A stretch of 64,000 bases of DNA from Isotricha intestinalis (taxonomy: Eukaryota; Ciliophora; Litostomatea; Vestibuliferida; Isotrichidae): contig JAJJLU010003468.1 in assembly GCA_023807065.1 (NCBI GenBank), forward strand, positions 1-64,000. Direction: 5' to 3'. The translations under genes and the position numbers were made by a program. Position 1 is the first letter of the stretch. Every line of letters begins with the position of its first letter. Below the pieces are notes generated by a model. The model saw only the letters and a list, made by a program, of their open reading frames with translations. It had not been told where the DNA came from and searched no databases. Below, in pieces: positions 9,288 through 18,487 of this stretch.

Positions 9288-9452
9288 TTATTATATTTAT
9301 TAAATCATTAAAAATTTATTTAAATCAAAAAAAGATTGAATGTATTTAATTAAAATAAAATAATAAAATAAATATTTCAAAATTTAATAAATATAATTAA
9401 AGCAAAAACTCAAAAAAAAAAATTCTTAATTCGTTTTTATTAATAAAAAAAA
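9288..9452. promoter_or_regulatory. Divergent promoter region, 165 bp
   Basis: Lies between the start codons of a minus-strand gene (ends at 9287) and a plus-strand gene (starts at 9453). It is A/T-only in large part, with A-runs directly before the plus-strand ATG. Inferred from layout only; no known element is identified. Confidence 0.4.
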
Positions 9453-9866
9453 ATGAATGACACGAAAAAATCTTTATCAAAGACAAAAACTTCAAAAAAA
9501 ACATCAGATCAAAAAAAGACAAATTTCAACAGTGATAAACGTAGAAAAGAAATAGAAGAACAAACAAAAAAGCAAGAAAAGAAGGAAGAACAATATAAAA
9601 AATTAGAAGCATATATAAGTGAAAGTGGATTAACATTAGCATTTAATATTATATTTGCAGAATTAATTTCAAAACAAATTTTACCAGAAAATTTTTTTTC
9701 TTATACTGCAATGAGACTTAAACAAATTGGAAAAGAAATTGAAGGAATGCAAACTAAAATTTCCAAAACTGTTGAAAATCCTAAAAATGATGATGAAGGA
9801 AATGAAGGAGAAAAAAATGATGATGATGATGAAGGTATTTTAATGACTCAACAAAAAAAAAAATAA
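9453..9866 (+). CDS. Small protein with DPY-30/RIIa-like helical hairpin (tentative)
   Basis: The first 50 residues are a Lys-rich charged helix. Residues ~51-95 form two predicted helices around a proline turn: YISESGLTLAFNIIFAEL, then LPENFFSYTAMRL. This spacing (a leucine-rich helix, a short loop with Pro and Asn, a second helix ending in Leu) recalls DPY-30/RIIa dimerisation motifs, frequent in ciliary radial-spoke and chromatin proteins. The C-terminal 40 residues are acidic and Lys-rich. The match is by eye and incomplete, so the family call is weak; that this is a real gene is much surer. Confidence 0.65.
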   Translation: MNDTKKSLSKTKTSKKTSDQKKTNFNSDKRRKEIEEQTKKQEKKEEQYKKLEAYISESGLTLAFNIIFAELISKQILPENFFSYTAMRLKQIGKEIEGMQTKISKTVENPKNDDEGNEGEKNDDDDEGILMTQQKKK

Positions 9867-10059
9867 TTTCATTTTTTTTCTCTTTATTTTTATAAAGATT
9901 TTTTATATTGTTTTATTATAAGTTATTTTTTTTTACTTTATTTTTATTTATCATTAAATTTTTTTTTTGTTGATGAGAAAATATCCAATATTATACTTTA
10001 AATTATTATTTATATTTAGTTTTATATTATTTTTAATATTTTTTGATAAAATAAATAAA

Positions 10060-13000
10060 ATGAGAATAATAATAATATTCTTCTTCATTTTTTATTTTAT
10101 TTTTATAAAAGCAGATTCTGGGGCAAATCCTCATGCAATTAATATATTAGATAAAATACTTTTTATAATTGACAAAAATTCTTATTTTTTTTCTCCATTG
10201 TCGAGTGGAACGTTTATAGAAACAAATCTGAGTTTCCCTCAGCATTATTCAAATAAAAATATAAGTAAATTAAATGATTCTTCGTTTATTATTACTGGAT
10301 GTGAAAATGATGCTTTGTATTTTCAAATATTTAATTTATCTGAACAAAATATAAATAATTTAACAAATGTAATAGATACTGGTATTCGTATTCTTAATTA
10401 TAATTTGGGTTATTTTTCATCTAATCAATTTCTTATTTCTTATCCTAATGGAGGTAATTATTATTGTACTTTATTTTCAATTAATGGAATGACTTTAAAT
10501 AATTTTACTATTGATAATTATGAAAATGCTCCTTTTAAATATATAAAATGTTTAGGTTATTCTTCTAATGGAATTGTATGTTTATATCTTAAAAATTTAT
10601 ATATTGTTTTAAAATTATTTTCATTAAATACTCCAAATAATGCAATTATTTATAATATTACTAATGCAAGCCTTCCTGACTTTAATATTAATCATAACAA
10701 TAAAATTTATTTATGTTATCATATAGATATTAATTTATATTGTGATGTAATATATGTTAAAAATAATATTTTTAATTTTGAAAAAAAAAATTTATTTATT
10801 GGTTTGGTTTATTCAAGTGGAGGAGGAGCATCTAATGCTTCAATCTTTACATTTCCTCAAATAATCTTTAAATCAAATTTAGTATTCATAATATATGAAG
10901 AAAAATCAGGTATTGAATATAAATTTAAAGTTAATATATATTTTGATAATTTAGATTTTGTCATAAATACAGGATCATTATTATCAGTTAATTCAATAAT
11001 AAAAAAGTATTCTATTGCTATTGACAATGATAATATAATAAATTTTTATGAAGATGCCATTTCTTGGGAAAAAGGAGTCCTGAAATTATTTAAATGTTCA
11101 AATAAAAATATTCTTTTATCAAAAAACAATACTAATGCATCATTTAAATTAGATGATATCAATTCAGAAAAAAATTTTATAATATATAATTCAAATAATA
11201 ACTTTAGTTTAAGATATTCTGTAGGTGGAAGTGAAATAAATCCAAAGAATGAATATAGTTGTAAAAATAATATAGATATATCATATTTAAATGTATCAGA
11301 TTCCTTTGATTATTATTATAGTCTTCAAAAAGATAATATGTTTTCATTAATATGTAACATATCAATATTTTCATGTTATGAAACATGTAATGAATGTTAT
11401 ACCAATAAAACAGGAGATAATAATATTCATAATTGTAAAAAATGTGCAAATACTTATTATCCTTTTTGTGCAAATAAATTAAATTGTTTAAATAATAATT
11501 CTTTTCCAAATGGTTATTATTTAAATTCTTCAAGGCATTGTTATGACAAATGCCATATTTCATGTAAAAATTGTACAAATTTATCTTCTTGTGATTTTTG
11601 CAATGATAATTATTATAAAAAAGAAGATCAAAATAATGGTCTATGTTATAAAAATCCTTTAGAATATTATTATTTAAATGATAATTCTACTTTTTCTTCT
11701 TGTAATAATAAGTGCAAAAATTGTTTTGGAAAAGAAATAAATCAATGTACAGAATGTATTACTAATTATAAAATATATAATTATTTTCCTTATAAATGCG
11801 TAGTTAATATTGATAATTGTCCTAAATGGTATTTAAATAATGGAGAATTAGAATGTAATAATTCTTGTCCTAATAATTTTATGTATTCTGTTGAAAATTC
11901 TTCTCAATGTGTTAATAAAGGAGAAAATATTTTTAATATAAATGCTACATTTTTTGATGAATCCCAAAATATAAAATATTATAAATATGAAACTGATAAA
12001 AAGTTTTATTTAAATTGTCCTAATGGAACTAATATTATTAATAATGAATGTATTGTTTTAGATAATAAAACTTTTGAAACCAAAGATGTAATAATTTTTA
12101 ATATTTTTAATAGAGATTCATATTTTAAAGATTATATCATTAATTATAATTTAATTAATTCATATATTGAACATAGGAAAAATTATAGTAATATTTATAA
12201 TTCTTCTATTGATTTAGTTGAATTATTTAAAGGAAAAGATTTTCAATTTATTATATATAGATATGTAAATACCAAAATTTCAGAATTAGAAAATTTTTTT
12301 GAATTAAATAATTTAATTCAAATAGATTTTTCAAATATATTTAAAGGAAGAAGAAATCTTCAATCTTATGAAATAATCATTGCTCAAACAGATGCATTAA
12401 GAGATATGGATTACACAAATCAAACAGAATATGAAGCATATTTATATGATGGAAATAATATTATGAAAATTACTTTAGAATCCGATAAAAATATTAGTAT
12501 TGTTTATCCTTTAAGAAATATAAATGAAGGAATTAATAGAATTATTTATGCTTCAAAATTAGGAATTAATGTTTATGATATAAATTCTCCTTTTTATAGT
12601 AATATTTGCTTTATTTTTACAAATGAAATGAAAAGAGATGTTACTATAAAAGATAGAAGAATTTATTATTATTTAAATAGTAGTTTTTGTGAAAATAAAT
12701 GTAAATTAATTACTGTTGATTTTGAAAATTTAAAAAGTATTTGTGAATGTGAAGTTAAAGATTTTTATTCTTATCAAATTGTTCCTAGTGATTACAAAGA
12801 AGAAACTCTGCTAAAAGAAGTGGAAAATATAAATAGCATTAAATGTGGAAATGAAGTTTTTAAAAGAAATAATTTATCTTCAAATTATTCTATTTGGTTT
12901 TGTCTTATTATCTTTATTCTTTTATTATCAAATTTACTTTGGTATATAAATATAAAAACAAAGAATTTTGAAAAATTCTATAATAAAATATTAAAATTTA

Positions 13001-14211
13001 AAAATAGAAATTCAATCAATATTCAAAATGAAAATGAATTTAGATTTAATTGTAGAAATCAATCAATAAATTATCCAAATCCTCCAAAAAAATCAATAGG
13101 TTTAAATATAAATGATTCAAAAACAACAATTGAAGAAGAAGATATAACTAAAAGACTAAATAATAATTATATGGATGATAGAAATGAAAATGAATATAGA
13201 AAAAATAATTATATGATTGATGATATAAATTATGAAAATATTATTGATGAAAAATTGAATAATGAAAAGATAGAAGATTTAAAAGAAGAAAATAACATTA
13301 AAAATTCTCAATCTTCTAAAAAAGAAGATTTAAATTCTTCAGATTCTCAACATGATGAGGATAAAAAAAAAAAATTAAAGAAAGGAAATATTCAAAAAAA
13401 TAATATTCATGATAATGGATCAGATTTAAATAGTTCCCACAGAGATCTGAAATTTAAAAAAAAAAATGAATTAATGGATATTGATATTAGAAAATCTTTA
13501 AGACTTGAAAACTCAAATAATTTTAACAACAATGAAAATAATGAAAATAATGATATAAATAAGAATGACAATGATGATGAAATAATTGATAAATTAAAAA
13601 AAGAGAAAGATATGTCTTTTAAAGGAATATTTTTTAGACTTTTTAGAAAAAAAGAAATTTTATTATTTCCTTTAACAAGTCCTAAAGATTATATTCCATT
13701 TTTTATTTCTTTTTCTGTTTTTTTATTATCTGTAAATTTCATTTTTTTAAGTTATTGTTTATGTTTTAATAATAAAAATATTCATGATAGATTTTTGAAA
13801 AATGGAAATTTAGGAATAAAATATTTTCTTCAAAATGAAATAACAAATTGTATTTTTTCTTCTTTAATTACTATAGTTATCAAAAATATATTTAATAAAT
13901 TTTTAATATTTTTAATGTTTAGAATAAATAAAAAGAAAATATCAAAAGAAAATAAAAACTCATTTATTAAATGTACTAAAATCAAAATTTTTATTTTTTA
14001 TATTATAATCTTTCTTCTTTTAATAATATCAAGTTATATTAATATATGTTATGGGGGAATTTTTAAAAATTCAATTAAAAGTTTATTATTTGGAAGTTTA
14101 TTTACTTATATAATATCTTTAATTATTTGTTTATTTTTATGTCTTTTGATTTCTTTATTCAAAAAATTTGATTTATTAACTTTATATAAAGTATGTAGAT
14201 TAATATATTAA
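10060..14211 (+). CDS. Large Cys-rich surface protein with C-terminal multi-TM region (1383 aa)
   Basis: I choose the ATG at 10060: it has an A-rich context and gives a clean signal peptide (MRIIIIFFFIFYF...ADSGANP). The frame is open 87 bp further up to another ATG at 9973. The mature protein has a long ectodomain with many N-glycosylation sites; its first ~400 residues read like repeated beta strands. A Cys-rich zone (~435-650) has repeated CxxC units such as CNECYT, CKKCAN, CKNCTN, CKNCFG, like the furin-like or variant-surface repeats of ciliates and other protists. A first TM helix is at ~944-965, followed by a ~220-residue charged Asn/Lys loop and about four more TM helices (~1209-1365). 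The gene at 41903 has the same order. A surface receptor or channel-like role is inferred. Confidence 0.8.
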   Translation: MRIIIIFFFIFYFIFIKADSGANPHAINILDKILFIIDKNSYFFSPLSSGTFIETNLSFPQHYSNKNISKLNDSSFIITGCENDALYFQIFNLSEQNINNLTNVIDTGIRILNYNLGYFSSNQFLISYPNGGNYYCTLFSINGMTLNNFTIDNYENAPFKYIKCLGYSSNGIVCLYLKNLYIVLKLFSLNTPNNAIIYNITNASLPDFNINHNNKIYLCYHIDINLYCDVIYVKNNIFNFEKKNLFIGLVYSSGGGASNASIFTFPQIIFKSNLVFIIYEEKSGIEYKFKVNIYFDNLDFVINTGSLLSVNSIIKKYSIAIDNDNIINFYEDAISWEKGVLKLFKCSNKNILLSKNNTNASFKLDDINSEKNFIIYNSNNNFSLRYSVGGSEINPKNEYSCKNNIDISYLNVSDSFDYYYSLQKDNMFSLICNISIFSCYETCNECYTNKTGDNNIHNCKKCANTYYPFCANKLNCLNNNSFPNGYYLNSSRHCYDKCHISCKNCTNLSSCDFCNDNYYKKEDQNNGLCYKNPLEYYYLNDNSTFSSCNNKCKNCFGKEINQCTECITNYKIYNYFPYKCVVNIDNCPKWYLNNGELECNNSCPNNFMYSVENSSQCVNKGENIFNINATFFDESQNIKYYKYETDKKFYLNCPNGTNIINNECIVLDNKTFETKDVIIFNIFNRDSYFKDYIINYNLINSYIEHRKNYSNIYNSSIDLVELFKGKDFQFIIYRYVNTKISELENFFELNNLIQIDFSNIFKGRRNLQSYEIIIAQTDALRDMDYTNQTEYEAYLYDGNNIMKITLESDKNISIVYPLRNINEGINRIIYASKLGINVYDINSPFYSNICFIFTNEMKRDVTIKDRRIYYYLNSSFCENKCKLITVDFENLKSICECEVKDFYSYQIVPSDYKEETLLKEVENINSIKCGNEVFKRNNLSSNYSIWFCLIIFILLLSNLLWYINIKTKNFEKFYNKILKFKNRNSINIQNENEFRFNCRNQSINYPNPPKKSIGLNINDSKTTIEEEDITKRLNNNYMDDRNENEYRKNNYMIDDINYENIIDEKLNNEKIEDLKEENNIKNSQSSKKEDLNSSDSQHDEDKKKKLKKGNIQKNNIHDNGSDLNSSHRDLKFKKKNELMDIDIRKSLRLENSNNFNNNENNENNDINKNDNDDEIIDKLKKEKDMSFKGIFFRLFRKKEILLFPLTSPKDYIPFFISFSVFLLSVNFIFLSYCLCFNNKNIHDRFLKNGNLGIKYFLQNEITNCIFSSLITIVIKNIFNKFLIFLMFRINKKKISKENKNSFIKCTKIKIFIFYIIIFLLLIISSYINICYGGIFKNSIKSLLFGSLFTYIISLIICLFLCLLISLFKKFDLLTLYKVCRLIY

Positions 14212-14408
14212 ATTTAAAATTATTTTTTTTTTTGAAAAATCATCAATTTAATTTAATTGTTATTAATATATAATAAAAAATGAATATATATATGAAATTA
14301 ATGAGAAAAAAAATATTAAAAATAAAAAGAATGAATTTAGGGTGTTTATAAATTAAAACTAAAATATTTAAATTAATTTATTTCAAAACTAAATATTAAA
14401 ATAATTAA

Positions 14409-17276
14409 ATGTATAATGAAGATTTAAATGATAATAATAATAAATCTCTAATTGAAAAAGTAGTAACATTTCCAATTGATAAAGTTTTTTCATTAGCAAA
14501 TTCCATATCAAATATATTTTCAGATAAAAATAAAATTGTTTACGAAAGTCCTTCTTTAAATTATGATGGAAAATATAATAATCAATTTCTAACTGAAAAT
14601 AATTTGGAGCCAAATAAAAAAGTAAATAAATCTGAAGAAATAAAATTTAAAACCAATTTATCTCAAGAAAAAACAATAGATAAAAAAATTCCTTTTGAAA
14701 GTTTTGAAGAAATTCAATATAAAAATTTTAAAAATCAATATGATTTTTATAAAGAACAAAAGAAATTTATAAATAATCTTCAAAAAAATTATATAATAAA
14801 TAATTATGAAAATTTTTCAGAAGAAGAAATTAATAAAGCAAAAACATATATTGATCATATAAATGAAAATATTTATTCAAGAAATAAATTATTAAATGAA
14901 TCAAAACCTTATATTTTAAATTTTGACATTAAAAGAATTTTATCGATAACAAATCATGAAGAGAATAATTCCGAAAAAAAAATTAATATAAAAAAAGAAA
15001 GAAATTCCTTAATAAAAGGAAGAAAATATATTGAATTAAATGAGAATAAATTTAAAGATAAATTTCATAAACAAAAAATGAAATATGATTCTTATGAAAA
15101 TTCATATGAAAATTCGTTTAATAGAAATTTTAAAAAAGAACTTTTTTTATTACAAGAAAATAATGCAAGATATGAATCAATTATTTTAAGAAAAGAAAGA
15201 GAAAATGCAGAAATGAAAAAAATTTTAGAAGATTATGAAAAAAATAAAAATGAAGAACTTAATTTTAAAGACTTAAAAATTAAAAGTCTAAATGAAATTA
15301 TTAAAATTCAATTAGATAATCTTTCTAATTATAAAGAATTATTAAATGAAAAAGAAAAAGAAAATTTAAAATTAATTTATGAAAAAGGAGAATATATTAA
15401 AAAAGAAAAAGAAAGTTTAGAACAAATTAAAAAATTACAAAAAGAAAATGAAGAATTAAGTAAATTTTCCTTTGAAAAATCTAATATTAGTTCTTTTGAT
15501 TTAAAAAATTTTTCTCGAAATGAAAATATAAAAGAAAATAAAGTTATAGAAAATAAAAAAGATGATATTTCTTTTGGATTGAAACCAGTAGAAAATATTA
15601 CATGTAAACTTAAAAAAAATGATGAAGAAAAAGAAGATAATAATATAAGTAATAATCCTTTATTTGGTTTTAAATATAGTATTACTAATAATGAATCTAA
15701 TAATAAAAACGAAGAAAAGAAATTAGATGAACAAAAAGAAGAAAAGAAATTAGAAGAAAAAAAAGAAGAAAAGAAATTAGAAGAAAAAAAAGAAGAAAAG
15801 AAATTAGAAGAAAAAAAAGAAGAAAAGAAATTAGATGAAAAAAAAGAAGAAAAGAAATTAGATGAACAAAAAATTGAAGATGCAGAAGAAAAAAAAGAAG
15901 AAGTTGAATTTGATATTGAAAGTAAAAAAAAACTTGAAAAAATTAAAACTGATAGTGAATCAACAAATCCTTTAACTGTTCTTTCAGAAAATATAAATGA
16001 AAGTAATTATAATAACAATAATAAGAAAATTGAAGAAAAAGAAGAAATTGTAAAAGAAGAAAAAAAAGCAGATGAAATTTCAAACTCATTTACTTTAAAA
16101 AATTTAACAAATGATAATATAGAAAATGGAAAGTATACTTCAAATCAAAATAATATTTCAAATAATAAAATTTTAGAAAACAATGAAAAAATAAATGTTT
16201 TTGGAACAATTAATGACAACAGTAATAATATTTTCAAAAATGATTCTATAAATATAAATAATAATCAAAGTGAAATAACATTTGGAATAAATAGTACAAT
16301 AATAAAGAGTAATAACCAAAATGAAAATACTAATAATAAAACTTCAAATAATAATTATAATGTTAATAATATAAATAACAATATTAATAATAATATAAAT
16401 AACTTTAATAATAATAATAATAGTCATAATTTATGTAATGAACTTACTAATCCTTTTCTTCAGGTACCATCTTCAACTGGAATAAATAATAATAATGTTT
16501 TTATAGCTCCATCAAATTCAAATAATAAAAATATTTCTTTTTCTGACAACCAAACAAGCAATATTAGTCCTTTTACAGGAACTCTAATTAACAACAATCC
16601 TTTTTCAAACAATCAAATCAATAATAATAATAATGATATAAATCCTTTTACTTATTCTACTTCAAATAATAATAATAATAGTAATAATAATAATTTAAAT
16701 TTCCCTTTTAATACTCAATCTAATATTTTTGGAAATAATAATACAATAAATACTAATAATAATGATATTGATATGAATCAAAATAAAAATATATTAAATC
16801 CTTTTAATATAATTAATAATAATAATATTGTTCCAAATATTCAAAACACAAATAATAATAATTTTTCTTTCCAATTAACTCAAAATATGCAAAATACAAA
16901 TAATAATAATAATTCAAATATAAATTTTAATAATCCTTTTACTCAAAATACACAATCAATGACTTCAAATTCAACTCAATCTACGTTAAATTTTAATAAT
17001 TCTTTTCAAATAAATCAACCAAATAATTATAATAATGTTTCAAATAATAATGTATTTAATAATACTATAAATCAAAATACAAATGATATTTTTAAAGTTT
17101 TTCAAAATAATTCACAATCAAATAATTTTCTTAATATAAATAATAATGGATTTGGAAGTATTGAGAATAATCCTTTTTTTCCGAATAATCCTAAAAATAA
17201 TACACAAAGTGGTAATGGTTCTATTTTTGACGAAGTTCAAAACGAGAATAAAAAGAGAAAAAAATATTTTATGTAA
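14409..17276 (+). CDS. Asn-rich FG/NPF-repeat protein, candidate nuclear-basket nucleoporin
   Basis: Residues ~1-35 contain a possible amphipathic helix (SLIEKVVTFPIDKVFSLANS). Residues ~200-350 are coiled coil. A Lys/Glu region includes six tandem 9-residue repeats (15711-15872). The last ~450 residues are Asn-rich with scattered FG and PF motifs: SFGLKP, LFGF, VFGT, TFGI, IFGN, GFGS, and repeated NPF. The protein ends in a basic KKRKKYFM. An amphipathic N-terminus, disordered FG repeats and a basic C-terminus are seen in basket nucleoporins such as Nup1, Nup60 and Nup153. NPF motifs instead suggest EH-domain binding and endocytosis. The nucleoporin call is an inference from composition. Confidence 0.7.
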   Translation: MYNEDLNDNNNKSLIEKVVTFPIDKVFSLANSISNIFSDKNKIVYESPSLNYDGKYNNQFLTENNLEPNKKVNKSEEIKFKTNLSQEKTIDKKIPFESFEEIQYKNFKNQYDFYKEQKKFINNLQKNYIINNYENFSEEEINKAKTYIDHINENIYSRNKLLNESKPYILNFDIKRILSITNHEENNSEKKINIKKERNSLIKGRKYIELNENKFKDKFHKQKMKYDSYENSYENSFNRNFKKELFLLQENNARYESIILRKERENAEMKKILEDYEKNKNEELNFKDLKIKSLNEIIKIQLDNLSNYKELLNEKEKENLKLIYEKGEYIKKEKESLEQIKKLQKENEELSKFSFEKSNISSFDLKNFSRNENIKENKVIENKKDDISFGLKPVENITCKLKKNDEEKEDNNISNNPLFGFKYSITNNESNNKNEEKKLDEQKEEKKLEEKKEEKKLEEKKEEKKLEEKKEEKKLDEKKEEKKLDEQKIEDAEEKKEEVEFDIESKKKLEKIKTDSESTNPLTVLSENINESNYNNNNKKIEEKEEIVKEEKKADEISNSFTLKNLTNDNIENGKYTSNQNNISNNKILENNEKINVFGTINDNSNNIFKNDSININNNQSEITFGINSTIIKSNNQNENTNNKTSNNNYNVNNINNNINNNINNFNNNNNSHNLCNELTNPFLQVPSSTGINNNNVFIAPSNSNNKNISFSDNQTSNISPFTGTLINNNPFSNNQINNNNNDINPFTYSTSNNNNNSNNNNLNFPFNTQSNIFGNNNTINTNNNDIDMNQNKNILNPFNIINNNNIVPNIQNTNNNNFSFQLTQNMQNTNNNNNSNINFNNPFTQNTQSMTSNSTQSTLNFNNSFQINQPNNYNNVSNNNVFNNTINQNTNDIFKVFQNNSQSNNFLNINNNGFGSIENNPFFPNNPKNNTQSGNGSIFDEVQNENKKRKKYFM
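15711..15872 (+). repeat. Tandem repeat, 27 bp x 6, in coding sequence
   Basis: Six in-frame copies encode a 9-residue unit of the form EEKKL(E/D)E(K/Q)K. Inner copies are nearly identical in DNA, so the array probably changes length by slippage or unequal exchange. It forms a highly charged helix in the FG-rich protein. Confidence 0.9.
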
Positions 17277-17795
17277 ATCCTTAATTTATTTTTTTTATTT
17301 TTTTGTAAAAAACAATTAAAAATAAATTATTTAAAAAAGATAAAAATTTACATTTTAATATTAATAATTCATTTTTATTCATAAAAGTTGATAAATTCGA
17401 ATATATATATTATTTTTTTTTCTTCTTTATTTACTCTTTCATAAATTTCATTTTTTTTTTTCATTTAAACCCCAAAAATTACATCGAATAATTTCCATAT
17501 AAATTAAGCAAGAAATCAAAGGTAAAACTATTTAATTCTCCAAAACATTAATTATAAAAGATAAGAGGGTAATGAATGAATGGTTAAATATTAAGAAATT
17601 AACTAAATATATATAAGTAATTGAAAAAATTTAATTGTAATTCTGGTGAAATAGGTTTTTCCTTTACATTAAAAATAACTTTTTTTATTTTTTTCCTATT
17701 TTATTATCTTTTATATAAAAAATGTATATTTTTTTTAAATAAAAAATCAATTGATAAACCAAAATACAAAAAAAATAAAAAATTTTTATAAAAAT
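17277..17795. other. 519-bp intergenic region, slightly less A/T-rich in its middle
   Basis: Between two plus-strand genes. The part around 17460-17670 has more G+C than typical gaps here (for example ACCCCAAAAATTACATCG, AAGAGGGTAATG), so a non-coding RNA or regulatory site is possible. I found no tRNA, snRNA or C/D-box pattern in it. Confidence 0.35.
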
Positions 17796-18353
17796 ATGGA
17801 TAAATCAAAGGTAAATATAAAATTCAATGATATTATATTGGAAAATATATATTTACCAATCTCATTATTAGAATTGAGAGAAATGATAATGAAAGAATTT
17901 GCTTTAGATGAAAATGACATATTAAATTATATAATAACTGCATTTACAGAAAATGAAAAATATGAAATAATAGATTCAGAGGATAAATATTCTAAAATAA
18001 AAGACCAAAAAATAAATGAAATATTAATAATAGAAAAGAATTTCAATCATGGATTATTTTGTGAAAAGGCAAAGACTTTTGATGAAAAAGTACAAAAAGT
18101 AATTGAAGAACAATTATTAATTGCTGCAAAAAATATTAAAGTTTTACTTTTTGATAAATCAACTGAAGAAAAAAAGAAAAATAATTGTAATAAAGTTAAT
18201 AGAACTAAACATGAGATAAAATGTTCTCAATGTAAAAAAGAAGAAATTAATGGTTATTATTATATTTGTACTTTATGTAATGAACAAAAAACCATTAATT
18301 TTTGTAGCGAATGCGCTGAAAATCATGATCATCCTTTATTTAAAATATTTTAA
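17796..18353 (+). CDS. PB1-like plus ZZ zinc-finger protein (p62/NBR1-like minimal adaptor)
   Basis: The ATG at 17796 (MDKSKVNIKF) is preferred; the frame is open 45 bp further up but only from a TTG. Residues ~1-80 fit a ubiquitin-like/PB1 fold: VNIKFNDIILENIYLP, then a helix SLLELREMIMKEF and late strands ending in EILIIEK. The C-terminal ~45 residues are a ZZ-type zinc finger: HEIKCSQCKKEEINGYYYIC, then TLCNEQ, FCSECAENHDHPLF, with the Cys pairs and the closing HxH. PB1 plus ZZ is the core of the selective-autophagy receptors p62 and NBR1. At 185 aa there is no UBA or NBR1 domain and no certain LC3-binding motif, so the autophagy role is inferred. Confidence 0.65.
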   Translation: MDKSKVNIKFNDIILENIYLPISLLELREMIMKEFALDENDILNYIITAFTENEKYEIIDSEDKYSKIKDQKINEILIIEKNFNHGLFCEKAKTFDEKVQKVIEEQLLIAAKNIKVLLFDKSTEEKKKNNCNKVNRTKHEIKCSQCKKEEINGYYYICTLCNEQKTINFCSECAENHDHPLFKIF

Positions 18354-18487
18354 ATAAATAATCGAGATTAAAAATTCTCAAAATAAAAAAAATTAATTTT
18401 TAAAATAAAAGTAAAAAAAAAGAAAATAAAATTACTTTCTATAAAAATACTAAAAGAATAATTTAATTGAAAACCAATTAAAAAAAA

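Noticed and set aside
9967..10059. Upstream TTG/ATG starts for the large Cys-rich protein
   Set aside because: TTG is not expected to start a eukaryotic gene, and the ATG at 9973 lacks the A-rich context and would place a second hydrophobic segment before a clean signal peptide. ATG 10060 is better.
11204..11578. 124-codon minus-strand ORF inside the Cys-rich gene
   Set aside because: It is the antisense frame of a Cys/Asn/Tyr-rich gene and gives only His/Asn/Tyr/Leu-rich sequence.
17751..17795. TTG-initiated extension of the PB1-ZZ protein
   Set aside because: Asn/Lys-rich, no upstream ATG in frame; the folded part begins at ATG 17796.
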